DNA of 47,161 nt from CAKRJP01 sp963589425 (GCA_963589425.1 CAVAKZ010000016.1:1-47161), one strand, 5' to 3'. Positions 7,710 to 17,635 are shown, counted from the first letter of the stretch. Numbers and translations are program-made. The notes: generated by a model not told the origin, from the letters alone.

Positions 7710-9335
7710 ATGATTACATTGACAGGAAAAAAAGTCTCTGAAGGAATCGTTATGGGGAAACTTCAGTTCTTTAAGAGAGAAGAAAAAGAAATCCGTCGTA
7801 TTTATGTGAAGGATGTAGAGAAGGAAGTTACCAGATTTCAGAAGGCGAGACAGAAGGCAATCTTGGAATTAAAGATCCTATTCGATAGTGCCAGCAAAGA
7901 GATCGGAGAAGCCAATGCAGCAATCTTTGAGATGCAGCAGGCCATTTTGGAAGACGAGGATTATGTGAACAAGATTACCTCTATTATGGCCAAGGAGAAA
8001 CTGAATGCCGAGTATGCCATTCAGACTACAGCCGGGACATTTATTTCAGAGGCCATTGCCAATCAAAAGAATTATGTACAGGGCCATGAGATTGATGTGC
8101 GGGATGTATCCCACCGCTTACTGCAGATCCTTTCCAGAGACTGGAAGGATCGGATGCTTACGGATGAACCCTTTATCCTTGCAGCAGCAGAATTGTATCC
8201 CAGTGAGGCTGCCCAGTTAGACCAGTCCAAGGTCTTAGGATTTATTACAAGATATGGTTCCATTAATTCTCATACGGCAGTCCTTGCAAGAACCAAGGGA
8301 ATTCCGTCTGTAATCGGTCTTGGAGAATCGCTCAAGAAAGAATACGATGGAAAGACAGTTATTATTGATGGATTTGAAGGGAAGGTTTACATAGAACCGG
8401 ATTATACCACCATCAGTAAGATGAAGGAAAGACAGAATCAGAACCAGAAAAAGGTAATGAACCTGGAACGCTTAAAGGGAAAGGAGAATATTACCCAGAG
8501 TGGTCGTACCATTGATGTTTGTGCCAATATAGGCAGCCGGGAAGATATTGAGAATGTTCTTAGAAGCGATGCCGGTGGTGTTGGGCTTTTTCGGAGTGAG
8601 TTTGTATATATGGAGAATGGGCCAAAGATGCCTACGGAAGATCAACAGTTCCAAATCTACCAATTTGCAGCGGAGGCCATGGGTTCAAAGAAGCTGGTGA
8701 TTCGCACTGCAGACCTTGGCGGAGATAAGATGGCAGATTGCTTTGATCTGGGAGAAGAGCACAATCCTGCTTTAGGCTACCGTGGAATTAGGGTTTCATT
8801 AGATAAGGAAGAAATTTTTAGAACTCATTTACGGGCCATTCTAAGGGCATCTGTTTATGGAAATATACAGATTATGCTTCCCATGATCACCTCTATAGAA
8901 GAAGTTCGCAAGGCCAAGATCATGATTGAAAGAGTTAAGCGGGAGCTGAAGGAAGAAAAGACTAGTTTTGATGAGAATATCAAGATTGGTGTTATGATAG
9001 AGACCCCGGCCGCTGTTATGATCAGTGGGGAACTGGCAAGGGAAGTGGATTTTGTCAGTATTGGAACCAACGATCTGACCCAGCTTACTTTGGGAATGGA
9101 TCGCACCAGTGAGCGCCTGGAACCTTACTATAATTCCCATCATCCGGCCATTTTAAAAATGATCCGTATTGTAACTAACAATGTGCATTTGGAGAATAAA
9201 CATGTCAGTATCTGTGGGGACTTGGCGGCAGATCTTTCTATGACAGAATTCTTTATTCAGTTAGGGGTGGATGAGTTATCTGTGGCACCTATTGATGTAT
9301 TGGCACTTCGTAAGAAGATTCGAGAGATTCAGTAG
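7710..9335 (+). CDS. ptsI: PTS enzyme I (phosphoenolpyruvate-protein phosphotransferase)
   Basis: Enzyme I takes phosphate from PEP and passes it to HPr in sugar transport. All parts are present in 541 residues: the N-terminal HPr-binding helical domain, the phosphohistidine loop GSINSHTAVLARTKGIPS (active His near residue 188), and the C-terminal PEP-binding barrel with GLFRSEFVYM, LGYRGIR, IMLPMI, MIETPAAV, SIGTNDLTQ and the catalytic Cys in VSICGDLAAD. HPr is not adjacent, unlike in many Firmicutes. It has its own promoter and terminator. Confidence 0.95.
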   Translation: MITLTGKKVSEGIVMGKLQFFKREEKEIRRIYVKDVEKEVTRFQKARQKAILELKILFDSASKEIGEANAAIFEMQQAILEDEDYVNKITSIMAKEKLNAEYAIQTTAGTFISEAIANQKNYVQGHEIDVRDVSHRLLQILSRDWKDRMLTDEPFILAAAELYPSEAAQLDQSKVLGFITRYGSINSHTAVLARTKGIPSVIGLGESLKKEYDGKTVIIDGFEGKVYIEPDYTTISKMKERQNQNQKKVMNLERLKGKENITQSGRTIDVCANIGSREDIENVLRSDAGGVGLFRSEFVYMENGPKMPTEDQQFQIYQFAAEAMGSKKLVIRTADLGGDKMADCFDLGEEHNPALGYRGIRVSLDKEEIFRTHLRAILRASVYGNIQIMLPMITSIEEVRKAKIMIERVKRELKEEKTSFDENIKIGVMIETPAAVMISGELAREVDFVSIGTNDLTQLTLGMDRTSERLEPYYNSHHPAILKMIRIVTNNVHLENKHVSICGDLAADLSMTEFFIQLGVDELSVAPIDVLALRKKIREIQ

Positions 9336-9360
9336 CAATAGAATATAAGAATATCTGAGG

Positions 9361-9391
9361 ACAGGCTCGTTGAAATGACGAGCCTGTTTTG
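9361..9391 (+). terminator. ptsI terminator
   Basis: ACAGGCTCGT and ACGAGCCTGT form a perfect 10-bp stem with a seven-base loop, followed by TTTT. Confidence 0.85.
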
Positions 9392-9424
9392 GTGAAAATA
9401 AAAGACAGAAGGTGGAGACAATAG

Positions 9425-11287
9425 ATGAATTTATTGACAATGGAACATATTACTAAATCTTATACAGACAGAGTGCTTTTAGATGATGTGGCATTTAGTA
9501 TAAATGAGAATGAGAAGATTGGTGTCATTGGAGTAAATGGTATGGGAAAATCCACTCTTCTTAAGCTGGTGGCAGGAGTGGAAGAATGTGATGCAGGACA
9601 GATCAGCATGGGAAATCATGTAAAAATCTCTTATCTGCCCCAGACGCCGGTATTTAAAGAGGAGGCCACTGTTTTATCCGGAGCTATAGAAGGATATAAG
9701 GATGGGGATGAATCTTTGGGGGATTTATGGACTTTAGAGGCGGAAGCTAAGTCCATGTTAAACCGTTTGGGATTCTTGGATTACGATGAAAAAATTGTTC
9801 ATATGTCCGGAGGGCAGAAAAAGAGAATTGCCCTGGTGCGGGCTCTCTTGACACCTGCCGAGATCCTGATACTAGATGAGCCTACCAATCATTTGGACAA
9901 TACCATGTCTGAGTGGCTGGAGGACTATTTAACAAATTTCCGGGGAGCGATTTTGATGGTTACCCATGATAGGTATTTTTTGGACCGGGTTTCTAATCGG
10001 ATTGTGGAGGTGGATAAGGGGAAGCTTTACCAGTATCCGGGAAATTATTCGGAATTTCTAAGACTTAAGGAGGTCAGAGAGGACATTGCTCTGGCTACTC
10101 AGAAGAAGCGTAAGAATCTTTTGAGAACAGAACTTCAGTGGCTCCAGAGAGGGGCCAGAGCCCGCAGTACCAAGCAGAAGGCTCACATTGACCGAATAAA
10201 GGCTATGCAGGAGATGAAGGATATCCAGGAAGAGAAGAGGGTGGCTATGGATTCTATTGTCACCAGAATGGGAAATAAGACCATAGAAATGGAACATATT
10301 TCCAAATCCTATGGGCAGAAGCTCCTTATAGACGACTTTAATTATATTTTCTTGAAAAATGATCGTATTGGAATTGTAGGCCCTAACGGTTGTGGAAAGT
10401 CCACGCTTTTAAAAATTTTAAATGGAATTGTGGAGCCGGATGCCGGCCATGTGGAAATTGGTCAAACCATCAAAATCGGGTATTTTTCCCAGGAAAATGA
10501 ATATATGGACGAGACCATGCGCGTCATTGACTATGTGAAGGAAGTGGGAGAGTATATTAGCACTTCTGATGGAAAAATTACTGCAGCTCAGATGCTGGAG
10601 AATTTCCTTTTTGAGGGAGCCCTTCAGTGGTCAAAAATAGAGAAGCTTTCCGGAGGAGAAAAGAGAAGATTATATTTACTTCGGATTCTAATGGCTGCTC
10701 CTAATGTATTGATCTTAGATGAGCCTACCAATGACTTGGATATTCAGACCCTGACAATTTTGGAGGATTACCTGGATCGTTTTGATGGAATCGTAATTAC
10801 TGTTTCCCATGATCGTTATTTTCTGGATCGAACAGTAAGAAGAATTTTTGCCTTTGAAGGAAATGGGAAAATCAGACAGTCAGAAGGTGGGTATTCCGAT
10901 TATCTTATTCGCTTAGAATTGGAAAAACCAGAGGGGAATTTCCAAAATATTGGAAAGGCAATGTCCGCAAAAAATGCCTTTGGAGAAGCCTTTCAAGGAG
11001 ATGAAAATTCACAGAAAAGTGACTCTAAAAAAACCTGGAAGGAACGAGAGCGGAAATTAAAATTTACTTACAATGAACAGAAGGAATTTGAAAGCATAGA
11101 TGATGATATTGCAAAGTTAGAGAGCAAAATTGAAAGCCTGGATGAGGAAATGCTAAAAAATGCAACAAACTCTGTAAAATTAAAGGAGCTTATGGAAAAG
11201 AAACAGCAGGCAGAAAATGCCTTGGAAGAAAAAATGGATCGATGGGTTTACTTAAATGACTTAAACGAGAAGATACAAAATCAGTAA
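9425..11287 (+). CDS. ABC-F ATPase, Uup-type
   Basis: A soluble protein with two ABC cassettes and no membrane domain. Walker A motifs GVNGMGKST and GPNGCGKST, signatures MSGGQKKR and LSGGEKRR, Walker B LILDEPTNHLD and LILDEPTNDLD are intact. The inter-cassette linker is basic (about residues 220-280, LLRTELQWLQRGARARSTKQKA). The C-terminus is a charged coiled coil (about residues 540-620), as in Uup, which binds DNA or ribosomes. ABC-F proteins act on the translating ribosome; whether this one gives antibiotic protection cannot be told. The SD is AAGGTGGAGAC. Confidence 0.9.
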   Translation: MNLLTMEHITKSYTDRVLLDDVAFSINENEKIGVIGVNGMGKSTLLKLVAGVEECDAGQISMGNHVKISYLPQTPVFKEEATVLSGAIEGYKDGDESLGDLWTLEAEAKSMLNRLGFLDYDEKIVHMSGGQKKRIALVRALLTPAEILILDEPTNHLDNTMSEWLEDYLTNFRGAILMVTHDRYFLDRVSNRIVEVDKGKLYQYPGNYSEFLRLKEVREDIALATQKKRKNLLRTELQWLQRGARARSTKQKAHIDRIKAMQEMKDIQEEKRVAMDSIVTRMGNKTIEMEHISKSYGQKLLIDDFNYIFLKNDRIGIVGPNGCGKSTLLKILNGIVEPDAGHVEIGQTIKIGYFSQENEYMDETMRVIDYVKEVGEYISTSDGKITAAQMLENFLFEGALQWSKIEKLSGGEKRRLYLLRILMAAPNVLILDEPTNDLDIQTLTILEDYLDRFDGIVITVSHDRYFLDRTVRRIFAFEGNGKIRQSEGGYSDYLIRLELEKPEGNFQNIGKAMSAKNAFGEAFQGDENSQKSDSKKTWKERERKLKFTYNEQKEFESIDDDIAKLESKIESLDEEMLKNATNSVKLKELMEKKQQAENALEEKMDRWVYLNDLNEKIQNQ

Positions 11288-11305
11288 AAAAATGGAGGAT
11301 TGGTT

Positions 11306-11437
11306 ATGGAAATAGTAGTGGCAGCTTTTATTGGAATGTGGTTAAGTGGTTTTGCCTTGTGGGGTTATCTGAAATTAAAGGATGATTATAAGGATGTTGA
11401 GATTGGTTCGACAAAGACAGATGGAGGACTAAACTAA
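11306..11437 (+). CDS. Small membrane protein coupled to the symporter (43 aa)
   Basis: A short frame starting MEIVVAAFIGMWLSGFALWG, one transmembrane helix followed by a charged tail (YLKLKDDYKDVEIG). The SD GGAGG is 8 bp before the ATG. Its stop TAA shares one base with the ATG of the symporter (TAATG), a strong sign of translational coupling. Very small single-helix proteins are known upstream of sodium:solute symporters as putative accessory subunits; this fits that description by size, topology and position. Function unproven. Confidence 0.75.
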   Translation: MEIVVAAFIGMWLSGFALWGYLKLKDDYKDVEIGSTKTDGGLN

Positions 11438-13083
11438 TGAATATATATCTTATAGGAATGATCATTGCCATGATATTATTTCTTACTGTGAGTAAGATTG
11501 TCAGCAAGAAAGTTCAAAATGCGGAGGATTTTTACGTAGCAGGAAGACAAGCACCGGTACTTCTTATTGCAGGTTCTTTGATTGCATCTTATTCTAGTAC
11601 AGGAATGTTTATGGGGGATGCGGCTACCTGCTATGATGGTGCCTTTGTGCCCATTATATTATTTGCCGGTATGCAATCGGCAGGATATATTTTCGGAGCA
11701 ATTTTCTTTGGCAGATATCTTAGGAGAAGTGGTTCTTTAACTATGCCTGAATTTTTTGGCAATCGGTTCGACTCCCCAAGGTTAAGAACTTTGTCGGCTA
11801 TTACAGCAGTTATTACAATGTCTGTCTACCTTCTCAGTGTTGTTCAAGGAGTTGGAACCTTAATGGTGATTGTTACTGATATAAATTATAAGATCTGTAT
11901 CGTTCTTGTAATGATTGTGTTTACCTTTATTTCTGTAACTTCAGGCAGCAAGGGAGTCCTTATTACAGATACCTTAATGGCAACTATATTTACCATAGCA
12001 ACAATCTTAGGGGTTATTTTTATTTCTCAGGGAGCCGGCGGATGGTATGACACCATTGAAAGTCTTGCGTCCAATGCAGATACAGCAACAATTCTTTCCT
12101 GGGCTGGTCGTGGAGGTGTTCTTGGGGCATCTTATAAAGGTGGAGCTGATAATATAGCCTGGGGGCTGGTGTATGGCATTGTTTGGATGAGTGTTTGTAT
12201 GGTGGGCCCTTGGCAAGCCAGCCGTTATCAGATGGCAAAGTCAGAACACGTGGTAGTGAAAAGTGCTTATTGGGCGGCTATCGGAGTATTTGCTCTTGAG
12301 TTTTTAAGTGGTATTGCCGCAGTTATGGTGGTAAGAGTAAATCCGGATCTTGTATCAAGTCATGCCCTTATTTGGGCCAGCATGAATTTAATGCCAAAGG
12401 CTCTTGGAGTTGTTCTTTTAACAGGAATTTTGTCCGCTGGAATTTCGTCCGCAACTACATTTCAGTCCTTGGTAGGAGCTTCTGTTTCCAATGATATTAT
12501 GCTTGCTTTTCGAAATAAGGAAGAGGCAACTGAGCTTGAAAAAAAAGAAATGGATAATAAGGCTATCAATCTTGGCAGAATAGCAATGTTGATCGTTGCT
12601 GTGATTGTGGTGGTAATTGCCCTGGCCAATCCGCCGGCAATCTTTGTTGTTATGTATCTTGGCGGTGCTATGATGGCCAGCAGCTGGATGCCGGTTGCAG
12701 TTGGAAGTGTGTTTAGCAAAAGATTGACTAAAACAGGAGCCTTTTGTGGTATGCTATGTGGATTTGTAGGAACCTTTGCCTTAAAACTACTTTCATACTT
12801 TATGGGATGGGATTTGCCGGTGTATTTGGATCCTAGCTTTGTAGGTATACTTATCAACATAATTGCCATGATTCTAGGAAGCTTCCTGACCCAGGTTTCA
12901 GATTCGGAAAAGCTAGAACGAGAGAAAATGTTCATTATGCCAGAATCGGAGAAAAATCCACAGGATGTTAAGAAAACATTGGCCATAGCCAGAGCTGGTA
13001 TTATGGTTGGGCTTATTGCCTTTGTGGGAATGCTGCTATTGTGGATCATCCCTTATATGAAGGGGCTTGGACTGCAGGGATAG
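11437..13083 (+). CDS. Sodium:solute symporter (SSS family)
   Basis: A 548-residue polytopic protein of the LeuT-like SSS fold with about 13 helices. It begins with a helix followed by VSKKVQNAEDFYVAGRQAP, the typical first loop, and carries SLIASYSSTGMFMGD (helix 1, sodium-site region) and LLTGILSAGISSATTFQSLVGASVSNDI, with the conserved Ser/Thr-rich helix. Substrate (pantothenate, proline, short-chain acids or others) cannot be read off. It is translationally coupled to the preceding small protein and followed by a strong terminator. Confidence 0.88.
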   Translation: MNIYLIGMIIAMILFLTVSKIVSKKVQNAEDFYVAGRQAPVLLIAGSLIASYSSTGMFMGDAATCYDGAFVPIILFAGMQSAGYIFGAIFFGRYLRRSGSLTMPEFFGNRFDSPRLRTLSAITAVITMSVYLLSVVQGVGTLMVIVTDINYKICIVLVMIVFTFISVTSGSKGVLITDTLMATIFTIATILGVIFISQGAGGWYDTIESLASNADTATILSWAGRGGVLGASYKGGADNIAWGLVYGIVWMSVCMVGPWQASRYQMAKSEHVVVKSAYWAAIGVFALEFLSGIAAVMVVRVNPDLVSSHALIWASMNLMPKALGVVLLTGILSAGISSATTFQSLVGASVSNDIMLAFRNKEEATELEKKEMDNKAINLGRIAMLIVAVIVVVIALANPPAIFVVMYLGGAMMASSWMPVAVGSVFSKRLTKTGAFCGMLCGFVGTFALKLLSYFMGWDLPVYLDPSFVGILINIIAMILGSFLTQVSDSEKLEREKMFIMPESEKNPQDVKKTLAIARAGIMVGLIAFVGMLLLWIIPYMKGLGLQG

Positions 13084-13104
13084 AGAATTATCTTAAGTAT
13101 AAAG

Positions 13105-13138
13105 AAAAAGAGTTGGCAGTTTCCTGCCAACTCTTTTT
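13105..13138. terminator. Bidirectional terminator between symporter and nifJ
   Basis: AAAAAGAGTTGGCAG and CTGCCAACTCTTTTT form a perfect 15-bp stem around TTTC. With A-run on one side and T-run on the other it can end both convergent transcripts. Confidence 0.9.
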
Positions 13139-13155
13139 CAAAATGGAGTTCTAGA

Positions 13156-16100
13156 TTATAGATAATTGTCTTTGTGTAAGTAGGAACCTAGTTGATTGGA
13201 AGACCGTATCACGTCTTCTTTTAAATGTTCCCTCAATTCTTCTCCGTGCTTTGTGTCTGAATAATTTTCTTTTTTATATCTTTTTTCCTGAGATAGAAAA
13301 CCATCTAGTTTTTCACTATCCCCGTAGGCATCCAATTGCATGGGAGCTAATCCCTTTTCAATATTGGATGGATTATAACGAAATAGATTTCTGTATCCAC
13401 AGGCAACAGCTGCTTCTTCTTCATACTGGGCGCCAGCAGAGCCTCGTGGCAGGCCATGATGCTTACAAGGAGCATAGGCAAGCAGAAGGGAAGGTCCATT
13501 ATAGCTTTCCGCTTCGACCATGGCTTTGATGCATTGATTCATGTCCGCCCCCATGGAAATGCTGGCGACATATACATCCTTGTAGTTCATAGCAATAGAG
13601 GGCAGGTCTTTTTTGGAAGTAATTTTTCCAGTAGAGGCTAATTTGGCAATGGCACCTTGAGGTGTCGATTTAGATGCCTGCCCTCCGGTGTTGGAATAAC
13701 ATTCTGTATCAAATACAAGAATGTTGATATCTTTGCCGGAAGCTAGTATATGATCTAGACCTCCGAATCCGATATCGTAGGCCCAACCATCTCCTCCGAA
13801 AATCCACTGGGATTTCTTTGCAAGATAGTCTTGATATTGTAAGATACTCTTGGCTTCCGGTGATGAATGGCTTGCAAGTTGACGACAAAGATCGTCGGTG
13901 GTTGATGAATTTAATGAGCCGGAATTATAGGTATCTATCCAGTTTTTTATAGAAATTTTAAGGGAGTCTTCTTCCTCCAAGCTGTCTTTAAGTATTAGAA
14001 GTCTTTCCTTTAAGGTCCCTCTTATATGGCTGTGAGCTAATAGCATGCCATAACCAAATTCTGCTGCATCTTCAAAAAGAGAGTTAGACCAGGCTGGTCC
14101 ATGCCCCCTAGCATCGGTGGTATAGGGCATACTAGGTGTGGAATTACCCCAGATAGAGGAGCATCCAGTAGCATTGGCAATATACATGCGATCCCCAAAA
14201 AGCTGTGTCAATAGTTTGGCGTAAGGAGTCTCTCCACATCCGGGACAGCATCCGGGAAATTCCAGAAGAGGTTTTTTAAATTGGCTTCCTTTTACAGAAG
14301 TAGGCCTAAAGAGTTTGGAGCCAATCTCCTTCTTTGGTAAGGACTCCAAATAATCGAAAATCTCCTGTTGGTCCTGGGCTTTTTCTAAAGGCATCATGCG
14401 AAGGGCCTTGCCGGAGGAGGGACATTTGCTAAGGCAGGATCCGCATCCGGTGCAATCCATCACAGACACCCCTATGGTGAACTCGTGTTCCAAATTTCCG
14501 GTTAATATGCAATGTTTCATACCGGAAGGAGCATTTTCTACTTCTTCCTTTGTTAAAATATAAGGACGGATAGCAGAATGAGGGCATACGAAAGAACAGT
14601 GGTTACATTGTAAGCATTCTTTCATATTCCAAACAGCTACATAGGCTGCGGCACCTAACTTGTCATAAGCGGAGGTTCCGCTTGGACTGCTTCCGTCAGC
14701 ATAAGGCAGAAGAGAAGATACGGGGATTGCATCTCCCTTCTTCTTCATAATCGGTTCGTGAATCTTTTTTAAGAAGTTCTCCTTTTCTGAATCAGGAGCT
14801 TCTGTGTTGATGGGTCGATTAGCCGAGTTGGCCTTAGAATCCCTTGCCTGGCTCCAGCCTTCAGGAACATCTAGCTGCTTTAAGTTTTCTCTTGCGCATT
14901 CAATGGCCTTTTTATTCTTTTCCAAAACAGAAGTCCCATAACTTTTATAGGCAATATCTACATACTTCTTTAAAAGAGCGGCACAGTCATCAGCCGGCAT
15001 CAGCTTCATGATACAAAAAGCTGCAGTCATAATCATCATATTGATGTGATTTCCCAAACCGATCTTTCTGCAAAGATGATCTGCATCTATGGTATAGAGA
15101 GAAATCCTATGCCTTGCCAGATATTGCTTTGCAGAGGCAGAAAGGTTCTCCTCCAGCTCATCTATAGAACAGGAACAATTTAGTAGAAGAGCTCCCTGAT
15201 CTAACAAATCATAAAGCAGATCGTATTTTTCCAAATCTTTAAAATGATTACAAACAATAAAATGTGCCTTATTTATGAGATAAGGATTCTTTATCTTATG
15301 TTTGCTATAGCGTAAATGACTGGTAGTTAAACTTCCGGACACTTTGGAATCATACTCTGAGAATACCTGTACATAATTGTCTGTATGTTCCCCGATAATC
15401 TTTCCGGCGGCCTTAACACTGCCGATGGTTCCATCAGAGCCACGGCCGTAAAATTTACAACAAAAACAGTCTCTACAATCTAAGGAGAGGTCTGCTTTGG
15501 GTTCCAGAGAAAGATGGGTGATATCATCTTGAATTCCAATAGTAAATTCTTTCTTTTCATGGTTTGCAAATACAGCAAGGATGTGCTCCGGATTCGTATC
15601 TTTTGATGCTAGGCCATAGCGACCGTGATGAAGTTCTACATGCTGAAGATAAGAGTCACTCAAAGCAGATGCCACATCTTGGTAAAGCGGTTCTCCCACG
15701 GAGCCTGGCTCTTTGGTGCGATCCAAGACGCTGATTAGCTTGGTGGAAGCAGGGAGAGCATCAATTAGTTTGCTTGTACTAAAGGGACGGAATAAACGTA
15801 CATTTAAAACTCCAACTTTGTCGCCTTTAGCATTCAGATAATCTACGGTTGATTTAATGGTATCCACTACAGAACCCATAGCGATAATCACATGATCAGC
15901 ATCCAAAGCCCCATAGTATTCATAAGGAGCATAGGTGCTTCCTAATTTATCATTAATCCGATCAATTTGGATGGAAACAACTTCCGGCATCATCAGGTAG
16001 TTTAGGTTGTTAGCTTCTCTTGCCTGGAAATAAATATCCGGATTCTGGGCGCTTCCCATTGCCTTTGGATGGACTGGGTTTAAAGCTTGCTGTCTAAAGG

Positions 16101-16704
16101 CCTTGATATGATCTTCCGGTAGAAGGTCTTTTAAATCCTCTTTGGACCACATCAAGGCTTTTTGAATCTCATGGGAGGTGCGGAAACCGTCAAAGAAAAA
16201 AATCACCGGCATCTTTCCGATAATAGCAGATAAATGAGCCACCGGGGCTAAATCAACAATTTCCTGAACATTAGATACACTGAAAATACAAGCGCCGGTT
16301 TGCCTTATGGCATAAATATCAGAGTGATCGCCAAAAATTGACAAGGCATGGGTGGCAATGGATCTAGATGCTACATAAATAACACCGGGCAAATGCTCGG
16401 CAGCCATTTTATAAATATTAGGAATCATAAGAAGCAGCCCCTGAGATGCTGTGTAAGTGGTAGCCAAGGCCCCGGAGGCCAAAGCCCCATGCATAGCCCC
16501 TGAAACTCCTGCCTCGGATTGCATCTGGGAAAGACTGACTTTGTTTCCAAATAGATTGGTCTTGTTGGAGGCGGAAAACTGTTCGGTGTATTCAGCCATA
16601 GGGGTAGCAGGCGTAATAGGATATACGAAAGCTACATCTGTAAATTCATAGGCAACACTTGCCGCTGCTTTATTTCCATCTAAGACCTGAATTTCACGTT
16701 TCAT
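13156..16704 (-). CDS. nifJ: Pyruvate:ferredoxin (flavodoxin) oxidoreductase
   Basis: Single-chain 2-oxoacid:ferredoxin oxidoreductase, 1182 residues, oxidising pyruvate to acetyl-CoA and CO2 with reduction of ferredoxin. Order: N-terminal pyrimidine-binding domain (YPITPATPMAEY), the middle domain, a two-cluster ferredoxin insert (CLQCNHCSFVCP and CTGCGSCLSKCP), then the TPP-binding domain with CCPGCGETPYAKL, ATGCSSIWG and the GDGWAYDIGFGG signature. An extra Cys group (410, 413, 415, 416) sits where the consensus I recall has one Cys followed by FWG-LGSDG; here CKFYGRGSDGTIG. The protein is thus somewhat divergent and might be a paralogue. SD AGGGAGGTG. Divergent from the MIP gene. Confidence 0.92.
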   Translation of the reverse strand: MKREIQVLDGNKAAASVAYEFTDVAFVYPITPATPMAEYTEQFSASNKTNLFGNKVSLSQMQSEAGVSGAMHGALASGALATTYTASQGLLLMIPNIYKMAAEHLPGVIYVASRSIATHALSIFGDHSDIYAIRQTGACIFSVSNVQEIVDLAPVAHLSAIIGKMPVIFFFDGFRTSHEIQKALMWSKEDLKDLLPEDHIKAFRQQALNPVHPKAMGSAQNPDIYFQAREANNLNYLMMPEVVSIQIDRINDKLGSTYAPYEYYGALDADHVIIAMGSVVDTIKSTVDYLNAKGDKVGVLNVRLFRPFSTSKLIDALPASTKLISVLDRTKEPGSVGEPLYQDVASALSDSYLQHVELHHGRYGLASKDTNPEHILAVFANHEKKEFTIGIQDDITHLSLEPKADLSLDCRDCFCCKFYGRGSDGTIGSVKAAGKIIGEHTDNYVQVFSEYDSKVSGSLTTSHLRYSKHKIKNPYLINKAHFIVCNHFKDLEKYDLLYDLLDQGALLLNCSCSIDELEENLSASAKQYLARHRISLYTIDADHLCRKIGLGNHINMMIMTAAFCIMKLMPADDCAALLKKYVDIAYKSYGTSVLEKNKKAIECARENLKQLDVPEGWSQARDSKANSANRPINTEAPDSEKENFLKKIHEPIMKKKGDAIPVSSLLPYADGSSPSGTSAYDKLGAAAYVAVWNMKECLQCNHCSFVCPHSAIRPYILTKEEVENAPSGMKHCILTGNLEHEFTIGVSVMDCTGCGSCLSKCPSSGKALRMMPLEKAQDQQEIFDYLESLPKKEIGSKLFRPTSVKGSQFKKPLLEFPGCCPGCGETPYAKLLTQLFGDRMYIANATGCSSIWGNSTPSMPYTTDARGHGPAWSNSLFEDAAEFGYGMLLAHSHIRGTLKERLLILKDSLEEEDSLKISIKNWIDTYNSGSLNSSTTDDLCRQLASHSSPEAKSILQYQDYLAKKSQWIFGGDGWAYDIGFGGLDHILASGKDINILVFDTECYSNTGGQASKSTPQGAIAKLASTGKITSKKDLPSIAMNYKDVYVASISMGADMNQCIKAMVEAESYNGPSLLLAYAPCKHHGLPRGSAGAQYEEEAAVACGYRNLFRYNPSNIEKGLAPMQLDAYGDSEKLDGFLSQEKRYKKENYSDTKHGEELREHLKEDVIRSSNQLGSYLHKDNYL

Positions 16705-16912
16705 ATGGCACCTCCCTAATAATTCTCAAATAATTTTATCAAAGCAAAAAATAAGTCAGAAGAGTTTTTTGAAACAAATAAAGGTAAAAAACAAACTTCC
16801 TGAAAATGGGTCGAAATTTACCATATTAAGTTTGAATAATCACTGTATTTTGCCGCTTGATAGATGATAAATTGGTGAGTAGCAAGGGGAAACTAAAGGA
16901 AGGAGGTCATTA

Positions 16913-17635
16913 GTGACTATGGTTTATTTATCAGAATTTGTAGGTAGTTTGGTTTTCCTGTTAGGAGGTTATACCTACATGAGTAATGTTACCCTTAAGA
17001 AAACTCAGCTTCCGGGATTAAGTTGGGTAGATCTTTCTTTTGCTTGGTCTTTGGCAGTAGGCTTTGGTCTTTGCATTGCTGTTGTAATGGGAGGTCCTGC
17101 ACTATTAAATCCAGGCGTGGTCTTTGGACAGTTGATCGTTGGTGGAATTACCCCAGGGGAAGCAGTGATGTATCTTTTGATGGAATTCTTGGCAGCAGGT
17201 GTAGCCGTTGCTCTCACTGTTGTTAACTTCTATGACAGCTTTAAAGAAAGCGAAGGAGTTAGCAAGGCTGGAATCTTCTCGGCAGGTCCTGTTCAGAGAA
17301 ATCTTCCATTAAACGTAATCCAGGAGATCTGTGCAACATTCTTGTTCCTTTTCTTAGTACTTGGAACTATTCATGCAACAGACGGACCTACAGCAGCACT
17401 TCAGATTGGTGTAATCGGATTTGCAGCAGTATATTTCCTGTCATTAACATTGAATCTAACAGGCTTCTCTATGAATGCAATGCGTTCTGTATTCAGTAGC
17501 ATCTGGTTTGCTATTTTACCAATTCCTCACAAGGATGGAGAAAAAGTAGATTGGACCTATCAGTTGGTTGTTAACTTGATTGGAAGTAGTATCGGCGGAA
17601 TCTTAGCAGTAGTTGCAGTAAATGCAGTATTCTAG
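16913..17635 (+). CDS. MIP-family channel (aquaglyceroporin-like) with degenerate NPA motifs
   Basis: A 240-residue six-helix membrane protein whose two half-helices are recognisable: GGPALLNPGVVFGQ (first NPA is NPG) and LTGFSMNAMRSVF (second NPA is NAM, arginine retained). MIP channels pass water, glycerol or small diols; the Salmonella pduF diol facilitator belongs to this family. It sits directly upstream of the microcompartment genes on the same strand, so diol or glycerol uptake is a sensible inference. The GTG at 16913 is 6 bp after AGGAGG; an in-frame ATG two codons later is spaced worse. Altered NPA motifs leave real selectivity open. Confidence 0.75.
   Translation: MTMVYLSEFVGSLVFLLGGYTYMSNVTLKKTQLPGLSWVDLSFAWSLAVGFGLCIAVVMGGPALLNPGVVFGQLIVGGITPGEAVMYLLMEFLAAGVAVALTVVNFYDSFKESEGVSKAGIFSAGPVQRNLPLNVIQEICATFLFLFLVLGTIHATDGPTAALQIGVIGFAAVYFLSLTLNLTGFSMNAMRSVFSSIWFAILPIPHKDGEKVDWTYQLVVNLIGSSIGGILAVVAVNAVF

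Noticed and set aside
12462..13049. A 195-codon minus-strand frame opposite the symporter
   Set aside because: Composition is that of an antisense of hydrophobic helices; no start signal or homology.
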